Below are positions 46,085 through 53,877 of a stretch of DNA of 64,000 nt, one piece after another. Each line of letters begins with the position of its first letter. Within the stretch, counting starts at the first letter, position 1. The stretch is taken from contig NZ_JABGCI010000002.1 of NCBI RefSeq assembly GCF_019799905.1, forward strand, positions 248,001-312,000, written 5' to 3'. The position numbers and the translations under genes are program-made. Below the pieces are notes generated by a model, which was given only the letters and a program-made list of their open reading frames with translations, did not search any database and had not been told where the DNA came from. The stretch is from Trujillonella endophytica. GTDB taxonomy: Bacteria > Actinomycetota > Actinomycetes > Mycobacteriales > Geodermatophilaceae.

Positions 46085-47272
46085 ATGGGTCTCAGCGTCA
46101 ACAACAACATCGCGGCGATGAACTCGTACCGCAACCTGTCGATCACCGACGGTCAGATGAGCAAGTCGCTGGAGAAGCTCTCCTCCGGCTTCCGCATCAA
46201 CCGCGCGGCGGACGACGCCGCGGGCCTGGCCATCTCCGAGGGCCTGCGCTCGCAGATCGGTGGCCTCAAGGTCGCCGTCCGCAACACCCAGGACGGCGTC
46301 TCGGTCGTGCAGACCGCTGAAGGTGCGCTCACCGAGACGCACAAGATCCTCCAGCGCATGCGTGACCTGACCGTCCAGGCCAGCAACGGCGGTGGGCTCA
46401 ACGACGACGCCAAGAAGAACATCCAGTCGGAGATGGGCCAGCTCAAGAACGAGCTGACCCGCATCGCCGACACGACGACCTTCAACGGCACGAAGCTGCT
46501 CGACGGCAAGTACGACGGCAGCTTCCAGGTCGGCGCCAACGTCGGCGAGGCCATCAAGGTCAAGGTCGGTACCGCGATGAGCGCGTCCGGTCTGGGCCTG
46601 TCCGGCGTGGACGTCACGACCACGGCGGCCGGCATCTCCACCAGCGCCACCGTCGCCGCCAGCAGCTCGTCGGCCGCCGGCACCGCGGCCAGCATCTCGT
46701 TCGCCGCCGGCACCGCCAACCTGACGCTGGCGGAGGACTTCGCCAAGCTGAACGGCGCGATCACCAAGGACGGCAAGACCCTCGACCTGTCCTCGGTCGT
46801 CTACGGCGACAGCGACAGCGCCAGCACCCGGCTGGCCACGCTGAACACCGCGCTGGACAACGCCTTCGGTGCGTCGAACATCCAGGCCACCGTGAACGCC
46901 AGCGGCGCCCTCACCATCACCGGTGAGGACCCCGGCGCGAACGCCACGGCGGAGAACCTGGCGAAGGCGCAGATCACCTTCACCGCGTCCACCGGCGCGA
47001 GCGAGGGCCTCAAGAAGATCGACGCGGCGATCAAGACGGTGTCGAACACCCGTGCCGACCTGGGTGCCATCCAGAACCGGTTCGAGCACACCATCAGCAA
47101 CCTGAACGTCGCCGTCGAGAACCTCTCGGCGTCGGAGAGCCGGATCCGCGACACGGACATGGCCCAGGAGATGACCAACTTCACCCGGACCCAGATCCTG
47201 ACCCAGGCCGGCACCGCGATGCTGGCCCAGGCCAACCAGGCTCCGCAGGGCATCCTGCGTCTCCTGGGCTGA
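46085..47272 (+). CDS. fliC: Flagellin
   Basis: 395 aa. N-terminal D0/D1: GLSVNNNIAAMNSYRNLSITDGQMSKSLEKLSSGFRINRAADDAAGLAISEGLRSQIGGLKVAVRNTQDGVSVVQTAEGALTETHKILQRMRDLTVQAS; C-terminal: LKKIDAAIKTVSNTRADLGAIQNRFEHTISNLNVAVENLSASESRIRDTDMAQEMTNFTRTQILTQAGTAMLAQANQAPQGILRLLG. The middle (about 175-300) is the variable surface domain, rich in Ser, Thr and Ala and a plausible glycosylation target. Exported by the type III system with FliS as chaperone. The only flagellin gene in the window. Confidence 0.97.
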   Translation: MGLSVNNNIAAMNSYRNLSITDGQMSKSLEKLSSGFRINRAADDAAGLAISEGLRSQIGGLKVAVRNTQDGVSVVQTAEGALTETHKILQRMRDLTVQASNGGGLNDDAKKNIQSEMGQLKNELTRIADTTTFNGTKLLDGKYDGSFQVGANVGEAIKVKVGTAMSASGLGLSGVDVTTTAAGISTSATVAASSSSAAGTAASISFAAGTANLTLAEDFAKLNGAITKDGKTLDLSSVVYGDSDSASTRLATLNTALDNAFGASNIQATVNASGALTITGEDPGANATAENLAKAQITFTASTGASEGLKKIDAAIKTVSNTRADLGAIQNRFEHTISNLNVAVENLSASESRIRDTDMAQEMTNFTRTQILTQAGTAMLAQANQAPQGILRLLG

Positions 47273-47316
47273 TCCAGCCAGTAGCACCACGCTCCACCCG
47301 GCACTGACAGCACCAA

Positions 47317-47352
47317 GGTGAGGGGGGAGGCCTCCGGGCCTCCCCCCTCACC
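47317..47352 (+). terminator. 16-bp terminator hairpin after flagellin
   Basis: Perfect 16-bp stem (47317-47332 and 47337-47352) with a TCCG tetraloop, 44 nt past the flagellin stop; no T-tract. Would let flagellin be made in far larger amount than the downstream fliD. Confidence 0.85.
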
Positions 47353-47387
47353 GCACCACTGCACGCCCACTCCCAGGAGGTCCCGGT

Positions 47388-48746
47388 ATGGCAGGCATGA
47401 GCATGAGCGTCGGCCTGATCTCCGGCATGGACACCGCCTCCCTCATCAGCCAGCTGATGCAGGTCGAGGCCAACCCGCAGACCCTCCTCAAGAACAAGCT
47501 CGTCGCGACCAACTCCGACGCCGCCGGCTACCGCGCGGTCAACCTGCGGTTCGACTCCCTGCGCACCGCGGCCGCCGCCCTCTCCACCGACGCCCCGTGG
47601 ACGGCCAGCAAGGCGACCAGCTCCAACGGCACCGTCACGGCCGCCGCCGGCTCTGCCGCGACCGCTGCCTCCCTGACCTTCACCGTCAAGAACCTGGCCT
47701 CGACGCACTCGATGCGCAGCGCCGAGCTCACCGCCCCGCCCGGCAAGACCGCCGCCGCCGACACCGACTTCGGCGCCACCTCGATCGACGTCACGGTCGG
47801 CGGCACGACCACGACGATCGCCCTCGACACCGACGCCAGCGGCACCGCGACGCTGACCGAGGCCGCCGCGGCGATCAACAAGAAGACCGAGCTGGGGCTG
47901 ACCGCCTCCGTCGTCCAGGTGGGCGAGGGCAGGTACCGGATGCAGCTGACGACGAAGACCAGCGGCGCGGCGGGGGTCTTCTCCATCCCCACCGGCACGC
48001 CGGCCTTCGCCGACCTGACCACGGGCGCGGACGCCACGCTGACCATCGGCGCGGGTGCCGGCGCCTACGACGTCACCTCCGCGACCAACACCTTCACCGG
48101 CCTGCTGCCCGACACCACGATCACCGTGACCAAGGCGCTCGAGACCGCCACCGTCGGCGTGGCCCGGGACACCGACGCCACCGCGGCCAAGGTGCAGGCC
48201 CTGGTCGACGCCGCCAACAGCGCGCTGCAGGCGATCACCGACTACACCTCGAAGGACAGCGCCACCGCGACGCTGCAGGGCGACAGCACGCTGCGCACCC
48301 TCTCGGGCCGGGTGGCCGACATCCTCTCCTCCGGTGTCGGTGGCAAGTCCCCTGCCGCCTACGGGATCACCCTCGAACGCGACGGCAAGCTGACCTTCAA
48401 GAAGGACACGTTCACCGCAGCCCTCGCCGCCGACCCCGTCGGCACCCGGACGTTCCTGACCCAGGGCAACGGCACCACCAGCCCGGTGGGTCTGGCCGCG
48501 CAGCTCGAAGCCCTCGCCAAGTCCGCGTCCGACACCGACAACGGCACGCTCACCCTGATGGCGAAGAGCAGCGACAACACCGCCAAGGACCTCACCGCAC
48601 GCGTCGCCGACTGGGACAGGCGCCTGGCCCTCCGCAAGGAGACCCTCACCCGCCAGTTCACGGCGATGGAGACGGCGCTCGGCACGCTCCAGAACCAGTC
48701 CTCGTGGCTCGCCGGTCAGCTGGCCGGCCTGCCGAAGTGGTCCTGA
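47388..48746 (+). CDS. fliD: Flagellar filament cap protein FliD
   Basis: 452 aa, ATG with CAGGAGG 7 nt upstream. N-terminal SVGLISGMDTASLISQLMQVEANPQTLLKNKLVATNSDAAGYRAVNLRFDSLRTAAAAL is the FliD signature; the C-terminus (LTARVADWDRRLALRKETLTRQFTAMETALGTLQNQSSWLAGQLAGLP) forms the coiled coil. Middle domains contain repeated Thr-rich beta segments. Caps the filament and folds flagellin monomers at the tip. Followed by fliS. Confidence 0.95.
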   Translation: MAGMSMSVGLISGMDTASLISQLMQVEANPQTLLKNKLVATNSDAAGYRAVNLRFDSLRTAAAALSTDAPWTASKATSSNGTVTAAAGSAATAASLTFTVKNLASTHSMRSAELTAPPGKTAAADTDFGATSIDVTVGGTTTTIALDTDASGTATLTEAAAAINKKTELGLTASVVQVGEGRYRMQLTTKTSGAAGVFSIPTGTPAFADLTTGADATLTIGAGAGAYDVTSATNTFTGLLPDTTITVTKALETATVGVARDTDATAAKVQALVDAANSALQAITDYTSKDSATATLQGDSTLRTLSGRVADILSSGVGGKSPAAYGITLERDGKLTFKKDTFTAALAADPVGTRTFLTQGNGTTSPVGLAAQLEALAKSASDTDNGTLTLMAKSSDNTAKDLTARVADWDRRLALRKETLTRQFTAMETALGTLQNQSSWLAGQLAGLPKWS

Positions 48747-48804
48747 TCCTCCCGTCCCCGCCCGACGCCGCTCCCCCGACGTTGACCCTGGAGATCCGCA
48801 ACTC

Positions 48805-49188
48805 ATGAGCACTGCCTCGCTCCGTGCCCGCTACCTCGGCGACAAGGTGTCCACCGCGTCGCCGCAGCAGTTGCTGGTCATGCTCTACGACCGGCTCGCG
48901 CTCGACCTCGACCGCGCACAGGCCGCCCTGGCCGCCGGCAACCGCGAGGCGGCCGGCGAGCAGCTCAACCACGCGCAGGAGATCGTGATCGAGCTCCGCA
49001 GCAGCCTCCAGGTCGACGCGTGGGAGGGCGGCCCGCGCCTGGCCTCCCTCTACAGCTGGCTGCTCACCGAGCTGGTGCAGGCCAACGTCAAGGCGGACAA
49101 GAACCGGGTCGCCGCCTGCCTGCTGGTCGTCGAGCCGCTGCGCGACGCCTGGCGGCAGGCCGCCGCCAGCTTGGCCACGGCCTCGTGA
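48805..49188 (+). CDS. fliS: Flagellin chaperone FliS
   Basis: 127 aa. FliS pattern: LRARYLGDKVSTASPQQLLVMLYDRLALDLDRAQAALAAGNREAAGEQLNHAQEIVIELRSSLQVDAWEGGPRLASLYSWLLTELVQANVKADKNRVAACLLVVEPLRDAWRQA. Four-helix bundle; binds the C-terminus of flagellin in the cytoplasm and prevents polymerisation. Confidence 0.95.
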   Translation: MSTASLRARYLGDKVSTASPQQLLVMLYDRLALDLDRAQAALAAGNREAAGEQLNHAQEIVIELRSSLQVDAWEGGPRLASLYSWLLTELVQANVKADKNRVAACLLVVEPLRDAWRQAAASLATAS

Positions 49189-49198
49189 CGGCCTCCGC

Positions 49199-49546
49199 AT
49201 GACCGCCGGCCACCCCTCCCCCGAGGGCTCGTCCGCCGAGTGGGCGACCGTCCTCGAGGAGATGGAGGGCGAGGTCCTCGCCGCCCAGGAGTCGCTGAGC
49301 GCCGACCGGACCGAGGACATCGCGGCCTGGAGCCGGCGCACCGCCGACTGGACACCGCCCCAGCAGCTCGGACAGCTGCCCATGGACCTCCGGGAGCGCG
49401 CCGCCCGCCTGCTGCAGCACCAGCTCGCGGTCGCCGAGGAGCTCGCCGAGCGGATCCTGCAGTCCCGCCAGCAGCGCGACCTCGCGGCGCGGATGTCCTA
49501 CGCCCGCACCCGCCCCGCCGCCGCCTTCGTCGACCGGGCGATGTAG
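49199..49546 (+). CDS. Orphan helical protein in the fliT position
   Basis: 115 aa, ATG 11 nt after fliS. All-helical, charged: EWATVLEEMEGEVLAAQESLSADRTEDIAAWSRRTADWTPPQQLGQLPMDLRERAARLLQHQLAVAEELAERILQSRQQRDLAARMSYARTRPAAAFVDRAM. In many bacteria this place is taken by the FliD chaperone FliT. Length and helix content fit, but I cannot show homology. Last gene before a strong terminator. Confidence 0.7.
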   Translation: MTAGHPSPEGSSAEWATVLEEMEGEVLAAQESLSADRTEDIAAWSRRTADWTPPQQLGQLPMDLRERAARLLQHQLAVAEELAERILQSRQQRDLAARMSYARTRPAAAFVDRAM

Positions 49547-49562
49547 TCCCCTCCCCCGCACC

Positions 49563-49596
49563 ACGACCGGGTCCGCCTCCTGGCGGACCCGGTCGT
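49563..49596 (+). terminator. 15-bp terminator hairpin after the fliT-position gene
   Basis: Perfect 15-bp stem (49563-49577 and 49582-49596), loop TCCT, 16 nt past the stop. Separates the filament-assembly genes from the basal-body operon. Confidence 0.85.
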
Positions 49597-49749
49597 CGTC
49601 GTCCCGGGCCCGGAGGACCTCCCCGCGCGAGGGCCCGGGCACTGGCGCACGCTTGAGGCTCGTCGCACCGGCCGTCACAGCGGCCCCGCCGTCCCCGGCC
49701 GACCCGACGGGACCGCCCGTCACCGCTGTCACCCGGGTGGCGGACGACG

Positions 49750-49778
49750 GTCAGCCGCGCCGGCCGCACTGCCGATGT
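49750..49778 (+). promoter_or_regulatory. Candidate FliA-type promoter of the flgB operon
   Basis: GTCAGC-N15-GCCGATGT. The -10 matches the class; the -35 keeps only TCA of CTCAAG. Early basal-body genes are often FliA-independent elsewhere, so function is uncertain. Confidence 0.45.
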
Positions 49779-49931
49779 CCTGTCTGCACGGACAGCACCA
49801 CTCTCGCCACGGATCGGCGGCCCCCCACTCGCTCGCGAGTGTCTTCTGCGTACCCGGAGGCCCGTCGTGCCCTGCCGTCCTGCCCGCCTGCGCTCTGCTG
49901 GCCGGTGCGCTGCCCGTCTGCGCGCCGCCCG

Positions 49932-50279
49932 ATGATCGGCGACGTCACCATGACGACGCTGCACGCGGCCCTCTCCGGGCTGGCGCAGCGGCAGCGCGTG
50001 ACCAACGACAACATCTCGAACATCAACACCCCCGGCTTCCTCGCCGGCCGCACCGACTTCGAGTCGACGCTGCGCAGCGAGCTGCACGCCGGCAGGACGC
50101 CGAGCGTCACCGGGGGGTCGGTCGCGCGCTCGCTCGAGCCGACCAACACGAACGGCAACAACGTGAACCTCGACAGCGAGACCGTCCTCGCCACCGAGAC
50201 GGGGCTGCGCTACCAGCTGGCGCTCAACGCCCTCGACGGCAAGTACGGCCTCCTGCGCTCGTCCCTCAGGACGCAGTGA
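49932..50279 (+). CDS. flgB: Flagellar basal-body rod protein FlgB
   Basis: 115 aa from ATG at 49932 (MIGDVTMTTLHAALSGLAQRQRVTNDNISNINTPGFLAGRTDFESTL), the usual FlgB beginning; no good ribosome site for it or for the ATG 18 nt on. C-terminal TNGNNVNLDSETVLATETGLRYQLALNALDGKYGLLRSSL completes the family. Proximal rod subunit, exported. The frame is open far upstream, without similarity. Confidence 0.93.
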   Translation: MIGDVTMTTLHAALSGLAQRQRVTNDNISNINTPGFLAGRTDFESTLRSELHAGRTPSVTGGSVARSLEPTNTNGNNVNLDSETVLATETGLRYQLALNALDGKYGLLRSSLRTQ

Positions 50280-50280
50280 C

Positions 50281-50679
50281 GTGTTCGACGCCCTCGGGAC
50301 CGCCGGCACCGGCCTCTACGCCCACCGCAAGTGGCTGGACGCCGTCTCGGACAACATCGCGAACATCAACACGGTGAGCTCCACCGACGGCGAGGCGTTC
50401 AAGGAGCGCTTCGTCGTCGCCCAGGCCGCGGACTACGGCAGCGGCGAGGGCGGCGTGCGCGTCGCCGGCGCCCAGCTCGGCAGCGGCGAGGGTCGGCTGG
50501 TCCACGAGCCGAACCACCCCCTGGCCGACGCCGAGGGCTACGTCCGCTACCCGGACATCGACCTCGGTGAGCAGATGACCCAGTTGATCATGGCGCAGCG
50601 CGGCTACCAGGCCAACCTCGCGTCGGTCGAGCGGGCGACGGACGCCTACCGCGCCGCGCTCAACCTCGGGAAGGGCTGA
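50281..50679 (+). CDS. flgC: Flagellar basal-body rod protein FlgC
   Basis: 132 aa from GTG 1 nt after flgB. Pattern FDALGTAGTGLYAHRKWLDAVSDNIANINTVSSTDGEAFKERFVV ... VHEPNHPLADAEGYVRYPDIDLGEQMTQLIMAQRGYQANLASVERATDAYRAALNLGKG is diagnostic. Rod subunit above FlgB. Confidence 0.96.
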   Translation: MFDALGTAGTGLYAHRKWLDAVSDNIANINTVSSTDGEAFKERFVVAQAADYGSGEGGVRVAGAQLGSGEGRLVHEPNHPLADAEGYVRYPDIDLGEQMTQLIMAQRGYQANLASVERATDAYRAALNLGKG

Positions 50680-50681
50680 CC

Positions 50682-51023
50682 ATGACGTTCCCCATCGGTG
50701 GCATCTCGATGCCCTCGTTCCCCAGCCTCGGCGCCATCGGCGGCGCCGCGTCCGTCGAGGGCACCGCCGCCGCGACCGAGGCGCCGGCCGTCTCCGCCAC
50801 GGAGAACGGCTTCGCCGACGTCCTCACCGGCGCGATCGAGAACGTGCAGGGGGCGCAGGCCAACGCCGACTCCCTCGCCGTCCAGGCCGCCACCGGCGAC
50901 CTCAAGGACGTGCACGACTACATGATCGCGGCCCAGGAGGCGGCGCTCACCACCGAGATGTTCGTGACGCTCAAGAACAAGGCCGTCGAGGCCTTCACTG
51001 AGATCATGAGGATGCCCATCTGA
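50682..51023 (+). CDS. fliE: Flagellar hook-basal body protein FliE
   Basis: 113 aa, ATG 2 nt after flgC. C-terminal FADVLTGAIENVQGAQANADSLAVQAATGDLKDVHDYMIAAQEAALTTEMFVTLKNKAVEAFTEIMRMPI is FliE. Joins the MS ring (FliF) to the rod. The stop shares a base with the fliF start (TGATG). Confidence 0.95.
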   Translation: MTFPIGGISMPSFPSLGAIGGAASVEGTAAATEAPAVSATENGFADVLTGAIENVQGAQANADSLAVQAATGDLKDVHDYMIAAQEAALTTEMFVTLKNKAVEAFTEIMRMPI

Positions 51024-52621
51024 TGCCCGCTGCACTCGCCGGCCCGCTGGGGCGGCTCCGCTCCGCGCTCGAGACGATCAGTCTCGGGCAGAAGGTCGTC
51101 ATCGGCCTGCTCGTCGCCGGGTTGGGACTCGGCGGGTTCTTCTTCTACAACTGGATCACGACGCCGACCATGGCGCCGCTGTTCAGCAACCTCGCCGCCT
51201 CGGACGCCTCGGCGATCGTCGAGGAGCTCAACGCCGGCGGCGCCTCCTACGAGCTGGCCGACGGCGGCGGCACGATCCTCGTCGCCCAGGACCAGGTCTA
51301 CGACCTGCGCCTGGCGATGAGCGGCAAGGGCCTGCCCGCCGGCTCGGACACCGGGTACGCGCTGCTCGACGAGCAGGGCATCACCACCAGCGAGTTCCAG
51401 CAGCAGAAGACCTACCAGCGCGCCATCGAGGGCGAGCTCGCCAACACCCTCGAGGCCCTCGACGGCGTCCAGCAGGCGATCGTCCACGTGGCGCTGCCGG
51501 AGGACGAGGTCTTCGCCACCGACGAGGCCGACCCGACCGCGTCGGTGATGCTCGACCTGGCGCCGGGCACCCAGCTGTCGGGTGAGCAGGTGCAGTCGGT
51601 CACCAACCTGGTCTCCTCCAGCATCGAGGGCATGGCCCCCGAGCAGGTCACGGTCAGCGACACGTCGGGCCAGCTGCTGTCCTCCGCCGGCCAGGGCGTG
51701 ACCACCGCCGCCGGCGACGCCCGCTCGCAGCTGGAGACCGACTACGAGACCCGCCTGGCCGCTCGGGCGCAGGCCATCCTCGACCCGGTCCTCGGTCCGG
51801 GCCACGCCCGGGTGTCGGTCCGCGCCGACCTGGACATGTCCCAGCGCGAGGCCACCTCCACCACGCACTCCTACACCGAGGGCACGCCGCCGGTCTCCGA
51901 GCAGAACACCAGCGAGGAGTACACCGGTTCCGGTGCCGCGGTCGGCGGCGTCCTCGGCCCGGAGAACGCCGCGGACGCCGGCACGGGCGGGGGCGACTCC
52001 ACGTACACCACGGAGTCGAACACCGCGAACAACGCCGTCGACCAGACGGTGGAGAACGTGGTCACCGCACCCGGTGCGATCAACCGGCTCACCGTCGCCG
52101 TCGTCCTGGACGACACCGTGGCGGGCAGCATGAACCAGGCGCTGGTCCAGGACCTCGTCAGCAACGCCGTCGGCCTGGACGTCGCCCGCGGTGACGACAT
52201 CTCGGTGGCCTCCCTCCAGTTCGACACCACCGCCGCCGACCAGGCCGCCGCCGAGATGGCGCAGGCCCGCGAGGACGAGAAGAACGCCCAGATGTGGTCG
52301 CTCATCAAGACCGGCGCCATCGGTCTGGGCATCGCCCTGCTGGTCCTGGTGGTGTGGCTGCGCAGCCGCCGCCGGGACGAGGAGGACGACGACCAGCTGG
52401 AGCTCGACGACGACGTCATGGCCGAGCTCGAGCGCCTGCGCGTGGCGAGCACCCGCGACGAGACCCTGCTGCTCGACCGGGCCACCGACAACCGCGCGCT
52501 GGAGCTGGAGGCCGCCGAGCGGGCCCGGGTCCGCGGCGAGATCTCCACGATGGTCAGCGAGCGTCCGGACGAGGTCGCCCAGATGCTGCGCGGCTGGCTG
52601 GGCGAAGGCGCCACCAAGTGA
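51023..52621 (+). CDS. fliF: Flagellar MS-ring protein FliF
   Basis: 532 aa. Two membrane helices (VVIGLLVAGLGLGGFFFYNW near residue 25-45; SLIKTGAIGLGIALLVLVVWLRS near 430-452) flank the periplasmic-facing ring domains (PLFSNLAASDASAIVEELNAGGASYELADGGGTILV; ELANTLEALDGVQQAIVHVALPEDEVF; VTNLVSSSIEGMAPEQVTVSDTSGQLL). Acidic Ser/Thr-rich insert before helix 2. The C-terminus (LRVASTRDETLLLDRA ... ISTMVSERPDEVAQMLRGWLGE) binds FliG. Base of the basal body and export housing. Confidence 0.97.
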   Translation: MPAALAGPLGRLRSALETISLGQKVVIGLLVAGLGLGGFFFYNWITTPTMAPLFSNLAASDASAIVEELNAGGASYELADGGGTILVAQDQVYDLRLAMSGKGLPAGSDTGYALLDEQGITTSEFQQQKTYQRAIEGELANTLEALDGVQQAIVHVALPEDEVFATDEADPTASVMLDLAPGTQLSGEQVQSVTNLVSSSIEGMAPEQVTVSDTSGQLLSSAGQGVTTAAGDARSQLETDYETRLAARAQAILDPVLGPGHARVSVRADLDMSQREATSTTHSYTEGTPPVSEQNTSEEYTGSGAAVGGVLGPENAADAGTGGGDSTYTTESNTANNAVDQTVENVVTAPGAINRLTVAVVLDDTVAGSMNQALVQDLVSNAVGLDVARGDDISVASLQFDTTAADQAAAEMAQAREDEKNAQMWSLIKTGAIGLGIALLVLVVWLRSRRRDEEDDDQLELDDDVMAELERLRVASTRDETLLLDRATDNRALELEAAERARVRGEISTMVSERPDEVAQMLRGWLGEGATK

Positions 52622-52649
52622 CGACCACCCGTACCGAGGAGTTCGCGCT

Positions 52650-53726
52650 GTGAGCATCGCGAGTGTCGAGCAGCTGGTCGGCGCCGCCCCGACCAACCTC
52701 CCCGCGCTGCCGGCGCCCAGGCGCCCGGAGATGCCCGGGCTGCGCAAGGCCGCGGTCTTCCTCGCGCAGATGACGAAGGAGGAGGCCGGCATCCTGCTGG
52801 GCAAGCTCCGGCCGCGCGAGGTCGAGGCGCTGACCCGGGAGCTGATGCGGCTCAACACGGTGGAGCCCGACGACGTCGACGGCGTCCTGACCGAGTTCCA
52901 CGACATGATGGCCGCGCAGCGCTACATCGGCCGCGGCGGCGTCGACTTCGCCCGCGAGATCCTGGCCGCCGGGCTGGGCGAGGACAAGGCCGAGGGCATC
53001 CTCGCCCGTCTCAACGTGGTCTACACCGAGGTGCCGTTCGCCTCGCTGCGCAACGTCGACGTCCGCCAGCTGGTCACGTTCCTCAAGGACGAGCACCCGC
53101 AGGTCATCGCGCTGGTGCTCGCCCACCTCACCGCGGCGCAGTCGGCCGAGGTCCTGTCCGGCTTCGCGCCCGAGCAGCAGGCCGAGGTGGCCCACCGGAT
53201 CGCCACGATGGACCGCACGACCCCCGAGATGGTGCGGCTGGTCGAGGAGGAGCTGGGCCGGCGGATGGGCTCCCTGCTCGCCCACCAGGACATGTCCACC
53301 GTGGGTGGCGTGGAGACCCTGGTCGAGATCATCAACCGCTCCCCGCGACCGACCGAGCGCTCGATCCTGGAGTGGCTGGACGCCACCGACCCGGAGCTGG
53401 CCGAGCAGGTGCGCGCGCAGATGTTCGTCTTCGAGGACATCGTCACCATCGACGACCGCTCCCTGCAGCTCGTGCTGCGCGAGGTCGAGGCCAACGACCT
53501 GGCCACCGCGCTCAAGGGCGTGCGGCCGGACGTGCGCGACAAGGTGGTCCGGAACCTCTCCGAGCGCGCCGCCGAGAACCTCGCGGAGGAGATCGAGCTG
53601 CTCGGCCCGGTCCGTGCCCGCACCGTCGAGGAGGCCCAGGCCAAGGTCGTCGGCATCATCCGCACGCTCGAGGAGCAGGGTGCCCTGACGATCAACCGTG
53701 GCGGGGACGATGAGTTCGTCGCGTGA
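52650..53726 (+). CDS. fliG: Flagellar motor switch protein FliG
   Basis: 358 aa from GTG with GAGGAG 9 nt upstream. N-terminal LRKAAVFLAQMTKEEAGILLGKLRPREVEALTRELMRL binds FliF; middle FLKDEHPQVIALVLAHLTAAQSAEVLSGFAPEQQAEVAHRIATMDRTTPEMVRLVEEEL; C-terminal torque domain with FVFEDIVTIDDRSLQLVLREVEANDLATALKGVRPDVRDKVVRNLSERAAENLAEEIELLGPVRARTVEEAQ including the charged residues that face MotA. Followed by two copies of the hairpin repeat before fliH. Confidence 0.97.
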   Translation: MSIASVEQLVGAAPTNLPALPAPRRPEMPGLRKAAVFLAQMTKEEAGILLGKLRPREVEALTRELMRLNTVEPDDVDGVLTEFHDMMAAQRYIGRGGVDFAREILAAGLGEDKAEGILARLNVVYTEVPFASLRNVDVRQLVTFLKDEHPQVIALVLAHLTAAQSAEVLSGFAPEQQAEVAHRIATMDRTTPEMVRLVEEELGRRMGSLLAHQDMSTVGGVETLVEIINRSPRPTERSILEWLDATDPELAEQVRAQMFVFEDIVTIDDRSLQLVLREVEANDLATALKGVRPDVRDKVVRNLSERAAENLAEEIELLGPVRARTVEEAQAKVVGIIRTLEEQGALTINRGGDDEFVA

Positions 53727-53727
53727 T

Positions 53728-53784
53728 GAAGGACCCCGTCCCCCCCACCCCTCGCACGCTCGGGGCGGGACCCTGGACGGGGCC
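53728..53784 (+). repeat. Interspersed hairpin repeat, copy C (after fliG)
   Basis: GAAGGACCCCGTCCCCCCC, middle CTCGCACGCTCGGGGCGGG, end CCCTGGACGGGGCC. 8-bp stem CCCCGTCC/GGACGGGG. Starts 1 nt after the fliG stop; copy G follows within 20 nt. Confidence 0.88.
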
Positions 53785-53801
53785 GAAGGACGGATCGCAC
53801 C

Positions 53802-53862
53802 GAGGAACGCCTTCCGTCCTCCCCCCACCTCGCACGCACGGGGCGGGTCCCTGGACGGGGCC
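53802..53862 (+). repeat. Interspersed hairpin repeat, copy G (before fliH)
   Basis: GAGGAACGCCTTCCGTCC, middle CCTCGCACGCACGGGGCGGG, end CCTGGACGGGGCC. Stem shortened to CCGTCC/GGACGG, more diverged 5' arm. Tandem with copy C, ends 15 nt before the fliH start. Confidence 0.8.
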
Positions 53863-53877
53863 GAGGGACGCGACGCG

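Larger units (their letters stand above)
49547..49931. other. 385-nt gap before flgB: terminator, promoter and long leader
   Basis: No gene seen. Contains a 15-bp terminator (49563-49596), a FliA-type promoter candidate (49750-49778) and a possible leader of about 150 nt with a 7-bp hairpin (49826-49841) and a GCC-ACGGATC-GGC CsrA-like element (49807-49819). Confidence 0.6.

Noticed and set aside
49653..49931. N-terminal extension of FlgB or separate small gene
   Set aside because: The frame is open but the sequence has no FlgB similarity and no ribosome site, while MIGDVTMTTLHAAL is the normal start.
53698..53877. 60-residue N-terminal extension of FliH
   Set aside because: It consists of translated repeat copies C and G and overlaps the fliG end; GTG at 53878 is preferred.
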